In this document: positions 37,796 through 47,066 of the stretch, piece after piece
How the letters are laid out: every line of letters starts with the position of its first letter
Numbering within the stretch: position 1 is the first letter of the stretch
Source of the DNA: Lentilactobacillus diolivorans DSM 14421
GTDB taxonomy: Bacteria; Bacillota; Bacilli; Lactobacillales; Lactobacillaceae
DNA: 64,000 bases
Assembly: GCF_001434255.1 (NCBI RefSeq)
Contig: NZ_AZEY01000093.1
Coordinates: 935-64,934, forward strand
Reading direction: 5' to 3'
Program-made: the position numbers and the translations under genes
The notes under the pieces: model-generated
The model's input: the letters and a program-made list of their open reading frames with translations, nothing else
What the model was told of the DNA's origin: nothing
Database searches by the model: none

Positions 37796-40402
37796 TTAGC
37801 CATTCTGTGGCACTAATTCTGGAACAAATGTCAATTGATCGTTGTCCAAATTAATATGCACAATACTGTGGGACTTAATTTGGTCAGCAATCATCATTTT
37901 TGCCAAAGGTGTCTCAACAACATTGGTAACATACCGCTGCAGTGGTCGGGCACCATATTGCGGTTCATATCCATTCTTTGCGATCCAACTTTTAGCGTCA
38001 TCAGAAATCGAAATGGTGACATCCTGTGCTTTGGTCCGGTTTGAAAGTTGATCAATTAATTTTTGGACAATTTTTTCAATATCGGATCTAGACAATGGTG
38101 TAAAGGTAATGACATCGTCAATTCTGTTTAAAAACTCCGGTTTGAATGATGCCCTTAATAACTGATTAACCTGCTTTTTGGCATCAGTTGAAATGACGCC
38201 ATTTTCATCCGTTCCTTCCAACAGAATATCCGAGCCTAAATTGGACGTCATAATTAAAATGGTGTTTTTAAAATTAATGGTCCGGCCCTGACTGTCTGTT
38301 AATCGACCATCGTCCAGAACCTGAAGTAGAATGTTAAAAACATCTGGATGGGCTTTTTCAATTTCGTCAAACAATACAATTGTATATGGATTTCGACGAA
38401 CAGCCTCTGTTAATTGACCGCCTTCTTCGTAACCAACGTAGCCGGGAGCCGCTCCCACTAAACGTGACACGGATTCCTTTTCCATGTATTCCGACATGTC
38501 AATTCGGACCATATGATCTTCTGAATCGAATAAATCTTCGGCAAGGGCCTTTGCTAATTCTGTTTTCCCAACACCGGTTGGACCAAGAAATAAAAATGAG
38601 CCTAGAGGCCGACTGGGGTCCTGCAGACCTGCTCTAGAACGAATAACGGCATCTGAGACAGCCGTAACGGCGGCGTCCTGGCCAATTACCCGTTTATGCA
38701 GATTGTCCGCTAAATGAAGCAGCTTTTTGCGTTCACCTTCTACCAATTTGGTTACAGGGATACCGGTTTCACGGCTAACAACGCTGGCGATCTCGTTAGC
38801 GGTCACAGACTCACTAACCAGCCAATCAGCGTGTTGATCATTTGTCTCCAGTTTTTTTAGATCAGTTTCCAATTCGGGAATCGTGCCATGTTGTAAGACA
38901 GCTGCTTTGTTTAAATCATAATTGTTTTCGGCTTGTTTCAAATCGTTTTTTGCTTGATCCAGTTGCTTTTTCTTGTCACTAATCTTTTTTATAGAATCTT
39001 TTTCCTGCTTCCAGCGGGCGTTTAAGGTATTAACCCTTTCTTTCGTATTAGCCAGCTCAGATTGAAGTTGTTTTAGCCGATTTTTGGAAGCTTCATCGGT
39101 CTCTTGTTTGAGGGATGCTTCTTCAACTTCCAATCGCATTAATTGTCGGTTGGATTGATCCAATTCGGTTGGGCTTGAGTTCATCTCCACCCGAATTTCA
39201 GCTGAAGCCTCATCTACCAAATCAATGGCCTTATCGGGCAAATAGCGATCAGTAATGTAACGATCAGATAACTTGGCAGCGGCTACCAGCGCATTATCGT
39301 GAATTCGCACACCGTGGTGAATTTCAAGACTCTCAGCCAATCCTCGCAAAATCGTAATCGTATCTTCAACGGTTGGTTCGTGAACCACAACCCGCTGGAA
39401 GCGGCGTTCGAGAGCTTTGTCTTTTTCCATATATTTGCGATATTCATCGAGCGTCGTTGCGCCAATTAAATGGAGTTCACCACGGGCCAACATTGGCTTT
39501 AGAATATTTCCGGCGTCCATACTGCCCTCAGCTTTTCCGGCACCAACAATGTTGTGAATTTCATCAATAAACATGATAATTTGGCCTTCAGCTTTTTTGA
39601 CTTCTTTAAGAACTGATTGAAGACGTTCTTCAAACTCACCGCGGTATTTTGCCCCCGCAATTAATGAACCCATATCTAGTTGGAAAATTGTTTTATTTTT
39701 CAAATTTTCAGGAACGTCGTTATTGGCAATTCGAATAGCCAAGCCTTCGACAACGGCCGTTTTACCAACCCCAGGGGCCCCAATCAGGACCGGATTATTC
39801 TTGGTTTTCCGCGATAATACCCGGATAACATCGAGAATCTCTTCATCCCGACCGATAATCGGCCCTAATTTGTTGGCACGAGCAGCCTTCACTAAATCAG
39901 TACCGTATTTTTCCAAAGCTTGATAGCTGTCTTCTTGATTCTTGCTGGTGACTTTTTGACCACCGCGAATTTTTTCAACAACGTTACGAACTTTTTGCTC
40001 AGTAATGTCATGCTGCTTTAAATAATCGGTAAACTTATCGCCATGTAATCCCATTACCGCGATTGTAAGAGTATCAACCGCGATAAAACTATCGCCAAAC
40101 TCGTTTTTTAATTGTTCAGCATTTTGTAATAGTTCATATAAGTTTGCAGACAGCGATTGTCCGTAGTTGACGTTACTGCCCTCAACGGTTGCAATCTGAT
40201 CGATTTCATTATCCAGTTCGCTGTTTAGATCATCTAAATTTAAACCAAGATCTGAATAAATCTGGCGGGCTAATTCTCCTGGTTGAACCAGGAATTTGAA
40301 AAGATGAGCAACTGTAATGTTTTGTTGCTTTCGAGTCGTGGCAATTTGTTGTGCTTGAGAAATTGCCTGTGTCACTGCTTCTGTTAAATTATCAGGATTC
40401 AT
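37796..40402 (-). CDS. clpB: ATP-dependent chaperone ClpB
   Basis: An 868-residue disaggregase that, with DnaK, rescues aggregated proteins. It has an N domain (about 1-145), AAA1 with GAPGVGKT at 208-215 and IFQLDMGSL, a coiled-coil M domain (about 400-520), and AAA2 with [15 protein letters not shown] and [11 protein letters not shown]. There is no ClpP-binding loop, as expected. A perfect CtsR operator lies upstream, so it should be induced by heat. Monocistronic. Confidence 0.97.
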   Translation of the reverse strand: MNPDNLTEAVTQAISQAQQIATTRKQQNITVAHLFKFLVQPGELARQIYSDLGLNLDDLNSELDNEIDQIATVEGSNVNYGQSLSANLYELLQNAEQLKNEFGDSFIAVDTLTIAVMGLHGDKFTDYLKQHDITEQKVRNVVEKIRGGQKVTSKNQEDSYQALEKYGTDLVKAARANKLGPIIGRDEEILDVIRVLSRKTKNNPVLIGAPGVGKTAVVEGLAIRIANNDVPENLKNKTIFQLDMGSLIAGAKYRGEFEERLQSVLKEVKKAEGQIIMFIDEIHNIVGAGKAEGSMDAGNILKPMLARGELHLIGATTLDEYRKYMEKDKALERRFQRVVVHEPTVEDTITILRGLAESLEIHHGVRIHDNALVAAAKLSDRYITDRYLPDKAIDLVDEASAEIRVEMNSSPTELDQSNRQLMRLEVEEASLKQETDEASKNRLKQLQSELANTKERVNTLNARWKQEKDSIKKISDKKKQLDQAKNDLKQAENNYDLNKAAVLQHGTIPELETDLKKLETNDQHADWLVSESVTANEIASVVSRETGIPVTKLVEGERKKLLHLADNLHKRVIGQDAAVTAVSDAVIRSRAGLQDPSRPLGSFLFLGPTGVGKTELAKALAEDLFDSEDHMVRIDMSEYMEKESVSRLVGAAPGYVGYEEGGQLTEAVRRNPYTIVLFDEIEKAHPDVFNILLQVLDDGRLTDSQGRTINFKNTILIMTSNLGSDILLEGTDENGVISTDAKKQVNQLLRASFKPEFLNRIDDVITFTPLSRSDIEKIVQKLIDQLSNRTKAQDVTISISDDAKSWIAKNGYEPQYGARPLQRYVTNVVETPLAKMMIADQIKSHSIVHINLDNDQLTFVPELVPQNG

Positions 40403-40527
40403 TTAAAATATCACCTTATTATTGAATTTAATGTTATCTAATAAAAAGCTTGGAATTAAAAGCTTTCACGCCCATTCCAAACTGTTCAAAACATATATTA
40501 TCAAATTTTATTACTAATGAAAAATAA

Positions 40528-40544
40528 TTTGACCTTTTTTGACC
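40528..40544 (-). promoter_or_regulatory. CtsR operator upstream of clpB
   Basis: On the minus strand GGTCAAA-AAA-GGTCAAA is an exact match to the CtsR heptad direct repeat with 3-bp spacing. It ends 125 bp before the clpB start and begins 2 bp after the pepT stop. A GATAAT -10-like element follows about 26 bp downstream. CtsR represses clp genes in low-GC Gram-positives and is released on heat stress. Confidence 0.93.
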
Positions 40545-40546
40545 AA

Positions 40547-41785
40547 TTATTTTTCAGCAAACAACTTAGCAATTTCCACAATGACATCAGTCGCCTTTTC
40601 CATGGTTTGTTCCGAAACATATTCAAATCGACCATGCATATTTTCACCACCGGCAAATATATTCGGTGTTGGTAATCCCATATAAGAGATTTTTGAGCCG
40701 TCGGTCCCGCCACGGACTGGAAAAATATGTGGTTTAACCCCAACATTTTTCATCGCTTGTTCAGCAACTTTAACAACCGTTGGATCTTTCTGAATAACTT
40801 CACCCATATTGTAATATTGATCCTTTAAAGTAACGGTTACCCGAGTTTCGCCAAACTCATTGTTCATCTGATCAGCAATCCCCTTAAATAATCGTTTACG
40901 GGCTTCGAAACGTTCCCGATCATGGTCACGGATAATATAGCCGAGATGAGTATGGTCAACGCTTCCCTTAAAATCATAAACGTGGAAGAATCCTTGGCGG
41001 CCGTCTGTTTTTTCTGGACGATCAAATTCCGGTAAGGCGGCGTGAAAATCCATCCCTAATTGAATCGCATTGACCATGATCCCTTTAGCCTCTGCTGGAT
41101 GAACATCAGTTCCTTTGATGTCAACTTGGCCATCTGCGGCGTTGAATGTTTCGTAATTCAAATCACCTAGTGGACCGCCATCGACCGTATAAGCAACACC
41201 AGCACCAAAATCAGCAACATCAAAATGGTCAGCACCCGTCCCAATTTCCTCGTCAGGACCAAAAGCAATTTTAATGTCACCATGTTCAATTTCTGGGTGA
41301 TTCTGTAAATATGTGATTGCAGCAATGATTTCAGCAACTCCTGATTTATCATCAGAACCTAATAATGTTGTGCCGTCAGTGGTAATTAATGTGTCCCCTT
41401 GATACTTTTTTAGACTTGGAAAAACAGCAGGATCTAATGTATATTCACCGGTCTGATCAAGTTTAATGACCGATTTACCATCATAGTTTTCAACAATTTG
41501 TGGTTCAATATTTTCTGAGTTGAAATCTGCGGTGTCAATATGAGAAATGAATCCGACCGTTGGAGACTTCCGATCAGTATTGCCGGGTAACGTCGCAAAA
41601 ACGTACGCGCTTTTTTCATTCGTATGAACCTGATCTAATCCCATCCCGGTTAAATGGTCTTTCAGCATGTTTAAAAACTTTGTTTCACGTTCTGATGATG
41701 GGATCGTGTCGGATTTCGGATCGGAACGGGTGTTGGTCTTTGCAAACTTTAAAAAATTACTAATTAGTTCTGGATACTTTGCCAT
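40547..41785 (-). CDS. pepT: Peptidase T (tripeptidase)
   Basis: A 412-residue M20 family aminotripeptidase using two zinc ions. Metal ligands lie in FISHIDTAD (His), LLGSDDKSG (Asp), GPDEEIGTGAD (catalytic Glu and Glu ligand), YTVDGGPLG (Asp) and GGENMHGRFEYV (His). It removes the N-terminal residue of tripeptides in the cytoplasm. It follows the nif3-like gene by 17 bp and probably shares its mRNA. Confidence 0.96.
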   Translation of the reverse strand: MAKYPELISNFLKFAKTNTRSDPKSDTIPSSERETKFLNMLKDHLTGMGLDQVHTNEKSAYVFATLPGNTDRKSPTVGFISHIDTADFNSENIEPQIVENYDGKSVIKLDQTGEYTLDPAVFPSLKKYQGDTLITTDGTTLLGSDDKSGVAEIIAAITYLQNHPEIEHGDIKIAFGPDEEIGTGADHFDVADFGAGVAYTVDGGPLGDLNYETFNAADGQVDIKGTDVHPAEAKGIMVNAIQLGMDFHAALPEFDRPEKTDGRQGFFHVYDFKGSVDHTHLGYIIRDHDRERFEARKRLFKGIADQMNNEFGETRVTVTLKDQYYNMGEVIQKDPTVVKVAEQAMKNVGVKPHIFPVRGGTDGSKISYMGLPTPNIFAGGENMHGRFEYVSEQTMEKATDVIVEIAKLFAEK

Positions 41786-41802
41786 TTCAAAAACTCCTTT
41801 GC

Positions 41803-42918
41803 TTACATAAATGTAAATGGATCCGTATTAATTTTCGATTCAATAACTGATAAATGCCAATTGTTTTCAGACGACCACTTAGCAAACATTGTAGCTAATT
41901 TGGGAATACAAATACTTTCAATGTGATGACCCGGATCAATAACCGGCATGTCGGCGGCCAACATATCGTGACCGGTATGATAATAAACATCGCCGGTGAC
42001 ATAAACGTCGGCACCAGCTTGTTGGGCCAACTTATAAAATTTGCCACCATCACCACCTAAAATTGCCACCCTTTTTATTGGGCGGTTTAAATCGCTAGCA
42101 ATTACGCGTAAGCCTGAAACGTTGAAAACTTGTTTGCAGTAATTTGCGAAAGTCGATAATGTCATTTCATCCGGCAACTCGCCAACTCGCCCCATCGTGT
42201 ACTGATGTTTCTTGTCCTCAAGACGAATGATGTTGTATAAAGGTTTTTCCAGTGGGTGAACGTCTGCCAGTGTCTTTAAAACGTGGTCCAGATTTTTTTC
42301 AGGAACTTCAAATTCTAAACGTGAATCTTCAATTTCTCGAGGCTCACCAGCAACACCAATCGTTGGATCGGCACCAGATTTGGGTACATAAAAGACAGTA
42401 CCGTCAATTTCATAAGTGTAGCCCGTATATTGATTTTCACTTACTTCGGCACCGGCATCAACCAATGACATCCGAACGGCAGTTGCATATACTTTGGGGA
42501 CTTGAACCGTAAGTCGAAAAACCGACCCTTCGTATTCAGGAACTAATCCGGCAATATTTTTTAAATTTAAGGCGGCTGCCAACCAATCATTCATCCCGCC
42601 ATCTGCAGAATCTAAATTGGTGTGAGCTGCATAAACTGTGATATGGTGAGAAATAATATTTGCGTACATGGCATTTTGAGGATCACTGAGATCGAGATTA
42701 TGTGCTGGGTGAAACATCACTGGATGATGTGCAAAGATAAAATCAACATCATTCTTAATCGCTTCCTCAACAACTTCTGGTCGAACATCCAGGGTCGTCA
42801 TGACTTTATGAATATCTTGATTTAATGATCCAATTTGCAGACCAATTGGGTCGTGCTGCATTGCTAACTTTTTTGGCGCGAACTTTTCAAATTGATTAAT
42901 TAGTTGACTAGCTTTCAC
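41803..42918 (-). CDS. Nif3-like dinuclear metal centre protein
   Basis: A 371-residue YqfO/Nif3 protein. The metal-binding motifs are FAHHPVMFH and AHTNLDSADGGMND near the N-terminus and GDVYYHTGHD with DPGHHIES near the C-terminus. The central ~110 residues (about 125-235) are the PII-like insertion present in longer Nif3 proteins. A GTP cyclohydrolase role has been suggested for some relatives but is unsettled. The GTG start overlaps the trmK end by 11 bases, the usual Firmicute arrangement. Confidence 0.92.
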   Translation of the reverse strand: MKASQLINQFEKFAPKKLAMQHDPIGLQIGSLNQDIHKVMTTLDVRPEVVEEAIKNDVDFIFAHHPVMFHPAHNLDLSDPQNAMYANIISHHITVYAAHTNLDSADGGMNDWLAAALNLKNIAGLVPEYEGSVFRLTVQVPKVYATAVRMSLVDAGAEVSENQYTGYTYEIDGTVFYVPKSGADPTIGVAGEPREIEDSRLEFEVPEKNLDHVLKTLADVHPLEKPLYNIIRLEDKKHQYTMGRVGELPDEMTLSTFANYCKQVFNVSGLRVIASDLNRPIKRVAILGGDGGKFYKLAQQAGADVYVTGDVYYHTGHDMLAADMPVIDPGHHIESICIPKLATMFAKWSSENNWHLSVIESKINTDPFTFM

Positions 42919-43612
42919 CCTTTATCACCTCATTGATTGTCTTAATTTCCACTTTAATCCGTTGAATCTTTTGAATATCTGTATGAGAAGCCTTCTGCAT
43001 ATTTGCAATCACCCGTTGACGTTGACCAATCTCTTCTCGCCATTTTGCTTTAAAAACCGGTGACTTTTCTTTTAGGAGCAGTGATCCAAACATTAATTCA
43101 TTAGGCGAATAGGCCATTTTTTGCGAAGCTTTAATCGCTGTAATAATTTCGTAAGTGTGGCTATCATCGACCAAAATCTGTTCGGCTTTAATTTGGTAAC
43201 CATTAACCATCAGCCATTTCCGAACAATTGGCTCACCAACATTGGGTTGCAAAATAAGTTTCTCGTTACCTTTTAATTTTTCCTTACCGGATTCTAAAAT
43301 GTGGGTAATTAAGTTTCCTCCCATTCCGGCAATCGTGATGGCTGTAATGTTATCACCGGGTTCAATTGCGGCCAACCCATCTGCTAATCTTGGTTGCAAA
43401 ACCGAGAGTAACTTTTCTTTTTTTATTTCTGAAACTGCGTTTGATAAGGGTCCCTTTGCAACTTCACCAACTACCCCATACGGAATGATCTTATTTTTTG
43501 CGAGATAAATCGGCAAATATGCGTGATCTGAGCCAATGTCCGCTAGTCGACTGCCTCTTTCAACATGTTCGCTAACGGTTTCTAATCGTTTAGATAAGTG
43601 GTTACTATTCAT
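42908..43612 (-). CDS. trmK: tRNA (adenine(22)-N1)-methyltransferase
   Basis: A 234-residue SAM-dependent methyltransferase of the TrmK family, which methylates A22 in tRNA. The SAM site is visible as RLADIGSDHAYLPI, and ITIAGMGGNLI is the glycine-rich catalytic loop. A C-terminal helical tail starts near 175. AAGGAG precedes the ATG. The order rpoD-trmK-nif3 is conserved in Firmicutes, though here a repeat element separates trmK from rpoD. Confidence 0.94.
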   Translation of the reverse strand: MNSNHLSKRLETVSEHVERGSRLADIGSDHAYLPIYLAKNKIIPYGVVGEVAKGPLSNAVSEIKKEKLLSVLQPRLADGLAAIEPGDNITAITIAGMGGNLITHILESGKEKLKGNEKLILQPNVGEPIVRKWLMVNGYQIKAEQILVDDSHTYEIITAIKASQKMAYSPNELMFGSLLLKEKSPVFKAKWREEIGQRQRVIANMQKASHTDIQKIQRIKVEIKTINEVIKGES

Positions 43613-43676
43613 TGATAACTCCTTAATATCTTGTTAATACCTTCATTATAAATTATCCAAACATAAAAAAACAGCA

Positions 43677-43789
43677 GAGTGGGAGAAAAGGTGGTTAACT
43701 TCCAGAGTATAATTGGATTATCCGAATATGCTCCGGGTGGAATAGTGAGATGATTCGATTGTACGACAGGAAGTTGCCTTTTGCCTCAC
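43677..43789 (+). repeat. Dispersed palindromic repeat, copy D
   Basis: A 113-bp imperfect palindrome. Outer arms are GAGTGGGAGAAAAGGTGG and GCCTTTTGCCTCAC; inner arms are AACTTCCAG and CAGGAAGTT. The middle ATTGGATTATCCGAATATGC is shared with copies A, C and E. The linker TTGCCTGATAATAGTCGTGATTA then leads into the rpoD terminator. It lies between trmK and rpoD. Confidence 0.8.
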
Positions 43790-43817
43790 ATTTTTGCCTG
43801 ATAATAGTCGTGATTAC

Positions 43818-43857
43818 AAAAATGGGGCTGGACAAAATTGCTTTTGTCTCAGCCCCT
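43818..43857 (-). terminator. Intrinsic terminator after rpoD
   Basis: On the minus strand GGGGCTGAGACAAAA pairs with TTTTGTCCAGCCCC, followed by ATTTTT. It is the clearest example of the shared terminator family and is fused to repeat copy D through a linker. Confidence 0.88.
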
Positions 43858-43867
43858 GTTAGGATGG

Positions 43868-45022
43868 TTATTCTAAAAAGTCTTTTAATTGTTTGCTTCG
43901 TGATGGATGACGTAATTTTCTTAGGGCTTTTGCCTCAATCTGACGAATTCGTTCTCGGGTGACACCGAAAACTTTGCCAACTTCTTCAAGTGTTCGGGTA
44001 CGACCATCATCCAACCCAAATCGTAATCGCAAAACATTTTCTTCACGATCAGTCAATGTGTCAAGAACGCTCTCGAGTTGTTCCTTTAATAGTTCGTAAG
44101 CTGCATGATCAGCCGGTGAAGTGGCATCCTGATCTTCAATAAAATCACCAAGATGTGAGTCGTCCTCTTCACCAATTGGGGTTTCCAACGAAACAGGTTC
44201 TTGAGCAATTTTAAGAATCTCTCGAACTTTTTCAGTTGGCATATCCATTTCGGCACCAATTTCCTCAGGTAATGGCTCACGACCCAAATCTTGAAGCAAT
44301 TGACGTTGAATTCGAATTAACTTATTGATGGTTTCAACCATATGAACCGGAATTCGAATTGTTCGAGCTTGGTCAGCGATAGCACGGGTAATCGCCTGTC
44401 TAATCCACCATGTGGCATAGGTTGAAAACTTGAATCCCTTTCGATAATCAAACTTTTCAACAGCTTTCATTAATCCCATGTTTCCTTCTTGGATTAAATC
44501 AAGAAACTGCATGCCACGCCCAACATAGCGCTTAGCGATCGAAACAACTAAACGAAGGTTGGCTTCTGCCAATTCTTGTTTAGCTTCTTCATCGCCGGCC
44601 TCAATCCGTTTAGCTAAACTAATTTCTTCGTCAGCCTTTAACAATGAAACTCGGCCAATTTCCTTCAGGTACATTCTCACAGGATCATTAATTTTGACAC
44701 CGGTTGGCGCTGAAACATCGGAAAGTTCTTTTTTAGTAACCTTCTTAGCAGCACCAATTGCTCGGGGATCAGGATCTCCCTTTTCATCAACCACACTAAT
44801 TCCGGAGTCCTCAATGTTCTCAAGTAATTCTTCCATATCTTTTTGATTTAATGAAAACGGCTTTTGGATCTTCTCTTCAAGCTCATCATAAGTGATATGT
44901 CCAATTGGCTTGTTCTGCTTAACGATGGCATCAAAAACCTTCTTGTATGGTTTTTGAGCTTCCTTGGTAATTGCTTTTTTACTCTTTGTTACTCGTACTT
45001 TACCTGCTTTTTTGTTAGCCAT
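43868..45022 (-). CDS. rpoD: RNA polymerase primary sigma factor
   Basis: A 384-residue sigma-70/SigA. Regions 2.1-2.4 contain the canonical [21 protein letters not shown] helix that melts and reads the -10. Region 3 has [12 protein letters not shown]. Region 4.2 ends with [20 protein letters not shown], which reads the -35. The N-terminal ~110 residues are the acidic/basic region 1.1. The ATG has AGGAGG upstream. It follows dnaG by 17 bp, the classical dnaG-rpoD operon. Confidence 0.98.
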   Translation of the reverse strand: MANKKAGKVRVTKSKKAITKEAQKPYKKVFDAIVKQNKPIGHITYDELEEKIQKPFSLNQKDMEELLENIEDSGISVVDEKGDPDPRAIGAAKKVTKKELSDVSAPTGVKINDPVRMYLKEIGRVSLLKADEEISLAKRIEAGDEEAKQELAEANLRLVVSIAKRYVGRGMQFLDLIQEGNMGLMKAVEKFDYRKGFKFSTYATWWIRQAITRAIADQARTIRIPVHMVETINKLIRIQRQLLQDLGREPLPEEIGAEMDMPTEKVREILKIAQEPVSLETPIGEEDDSHLGDFIEDQDATSPADHAAYELLKEQLESVLDTLTDREENVLRLRFGLDDGRTRTLEEVGKVFGVTRERIRQIEAKALRKLRHPSRSKQLKDFLE

Positions 45023-45039
45023 CAAAATGCCTCCTGAAG

Positions 45040-46869
45040 TTATACTTTTTGCTTCATTCTTTTTTCCTGCTCAAGTTTAACAATTTCAATTGTTAACTGA
45101 CGTTGTTTATCAACATCACCAATTTTAGCAGCCTGCTTTAACTCAGCGAGTTTCTTTTTTAATTTAGTTTCAACCGGAACGCGACGCATCAAAATTGTTA
45201 AATAGTTATCAACCTCTTCATCTGTGGACTGCTCGGGTAGTTCAAGCATTTCAATATCTACCAATAGACTTTGCAGCGAACTCTCTGTAATCATGTTGCT
45301 AAAGGTCGCGACATGATAATCAGCAAATTTGCTGAAATAGCCCTCTGCTAAAAGGTACAACATCTGAAAGGGTTCATCAACGAAAGCGAATCCTTGAACA
45401 CCACGGACCTTTATCCAAACATCATGATTGTGCAACATTCGATTTAACAATTGCATCTCGGTTCGCTGAACTAATGTCATGTGTTTAGTTGGATGTTCAA
45501 CGGGAATCGATTGATGGTATGATGTTTGATGTTGACTAGGATGCACCGGCACCCTTTTTGTGAGAGGTGCCAGTTGTTGAATCAAAACCTGCTTGTCAAC
45601 TGAAAACTCATCGGCTAACCGATTAAGATACAAATCACGTGAAATGCTTGAATCAAGTCCGCTAATTAATTTGATTGCTTCAGTAATATAGTGACTTTGA
45701 TCCACTTCGGAGTCTAAATTATACTGTTTTTTTAAATAATTTAATTCAAATTCAATTGGCGCTAATGCATGTTTAATGAGTTCTTGAAATGCTGGGCCAC
45801 CCTTTTTACGGATGAATTCATCAGGATCCATCCCATCGGGAACTGTAACAATCTTAATGTCGAGCTTTGAAGATTCACCAAACGCATCAATTGCCCGTTT
45901 AATTGCCTTTTGGCCTGGAGTATCACCGTCGTAACAAATAATCACGTGATGGGTAATTCGCTTAATGTCGTATATTTGCTGTTCGGTTAAACTAGTTCCC
46001 ATTGAGGCAATTCCAGACTTAATCCCTGCTTGGAACGCTGTAATCACATCCATAAATCCTTCAAACAGGATAGCCGGCTGGTCACTGCGAATGTTCGATC
46101 GAGCAAGATCCAAGTTGAATAGAATTTTTCGCTTGTTGAAAATTTCTGTTTCCGGACTGTTCAAATATTTTGGTAAGTCGGAATTTGTCGTTAATAACCG
46201 ACCTGAAAAGGCAATGGTTTGACCACTTGAAGTGCGAATTGGATACATTACGCGATCAATAAATCGGTCCCGTAAATTGCCTTCCTGATCTTCAGAAAAT
46301 AAGCCTGATTTTCGCAAAAGCTGATAATCGATTTTCCGCTGATCAAAAAATGGTTTCAACAGTCGTTGGCCGGGTGCGTAGCCAAGCTGATACGTATCGA
46401 TAATTTCATCGGTTACACCACGGTTGTGCAAATAATCAAGCGCTGGTTGCCCCATTTTAGTATTCGTCAAAATATGATGATAAAGTTTAACTGACTGTTC
46501 GTGGAGATCGATTAATTGCTTGACCTTTTCATTTGCAGCGGAATTTTGGCTGCCAGGCTCAGTATCATTAAAATAACGATCATCAACATCAATATTTTCA
46601 AGTTGAGCAACTCTTTTAACTGATTCTGGGAAGGATAAGTTTTCAAGTTCCATAATGAACTTAAAGACGTTTCCACCACGGCCACAACTAAAGCAGTGAA
46701 AAATTTGTTTTTCTTCTGAAACAGAAAAAGATGGGGTTCGTTCTTCATGAAACGGACAAAGGCCAAATAAATTCTTTCCGGATTGCTTTAATTGAACAAA
46801 CTGTGAAACAACATCAACAATGTTGACTTGCGATCTGATTTGCTCAATCACGTCTTCAGGGATCTTCAA
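45040..46869 (-). CDS. dnaG: DNA primase
   Basis: A 609-residue DnaG that makes RNA primers at the fork. The N-terminal zinc site is Cys38, His41, Cys59 and Cys62 ([19 protein letters not shown]). The TOPRIM core has [14 protein letters not shown] and [12 protein letters not shown]. The C-terminal ~170 residues form the DnaB-binding domain. The start is TTG with GGGAGG upstream. It heads the dnaG-rpoD operon. Confidence 0.97.
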   Translation of the reverse strand: MKIPEDVIEQIRSQVNIVDVVSQFVQLKQSGKNLFGLCPFHEERTPSFSVSEEKQIFHCFSCGRGGNVFKFIMELENLSFPESVKRVAQLENIDVDDRYFNDTEPGSQNSAANEKVKQLIDLHEQSVKLYHHILTNTKMGQPALDYLHNRGVTDEIIDTYQLGYAPGQRLLKPFFDQRKIDYQLLRKSGLFSEDQEGNLRDRFIDRVMYPIRTSSGQTIAFSGRLLTTNSDLPKYLNSPETEIFNKRKILFNLDLARSNIRSDQPAILFEGFMDVITAFQAGIKSGIASMGTSLTEQQIYDIKRITHHVIICYDGDTPGQKAIKRAIDAFGESSKLDIKIVTVPDGMDPDEFIRKKGGPAFQELIKHALAPIEFELNYLKKQYNLDSEVDQSHYITEAIKLISGLDSSISRDLYLNRLADEFSVDKQVLIQQLAPLTKRVPVHPSQHQTSYHQSIPVEHPTKHMTLVQRTEMQLLNRMLHNHDVWIKVRGVQGFAFVDEPFQMLYLLAEGYFSKFADYHVATFSNMITESSLQSLLVDIEMLELPEQSTDEEVDNYLTILMRRVPVETKLKKKLAELKQAAKIGDVDKQRQLTIEIVKLEQEKRMKQKV

Positions 46870-46910
46870 CCATCCTCGCCTCCCATCTTCAAAACTATTT
46901 AAATACCCGC

Positions 46911-46940
46911 AAAGAGTCGCACTTTGAAGTGCGACTCTTT
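46911..46940. terminator. Perfect hairpin between glyS and dnaG
   Basis: AAAGAGTCGCACTT pairs exactly with AAGTGCGACTCTTT around a two-base loop. It lies about 125 bp after the glyS stop and 40 bp before dnaG. The flanking T/A runs are short, so termination may be partial. Confidence 0.72.
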
Positions 46941-47066
46941 TGCTAGCGATACATATTAAATAGTAGCATACAATGCAAGATTAAACAATCAATTACCCCT
47001 TAAAACAAGCGGACTCAAATCAGGGGTGACAGCTGGTGAAATAATCTGTTAATGACCGAATAGATA

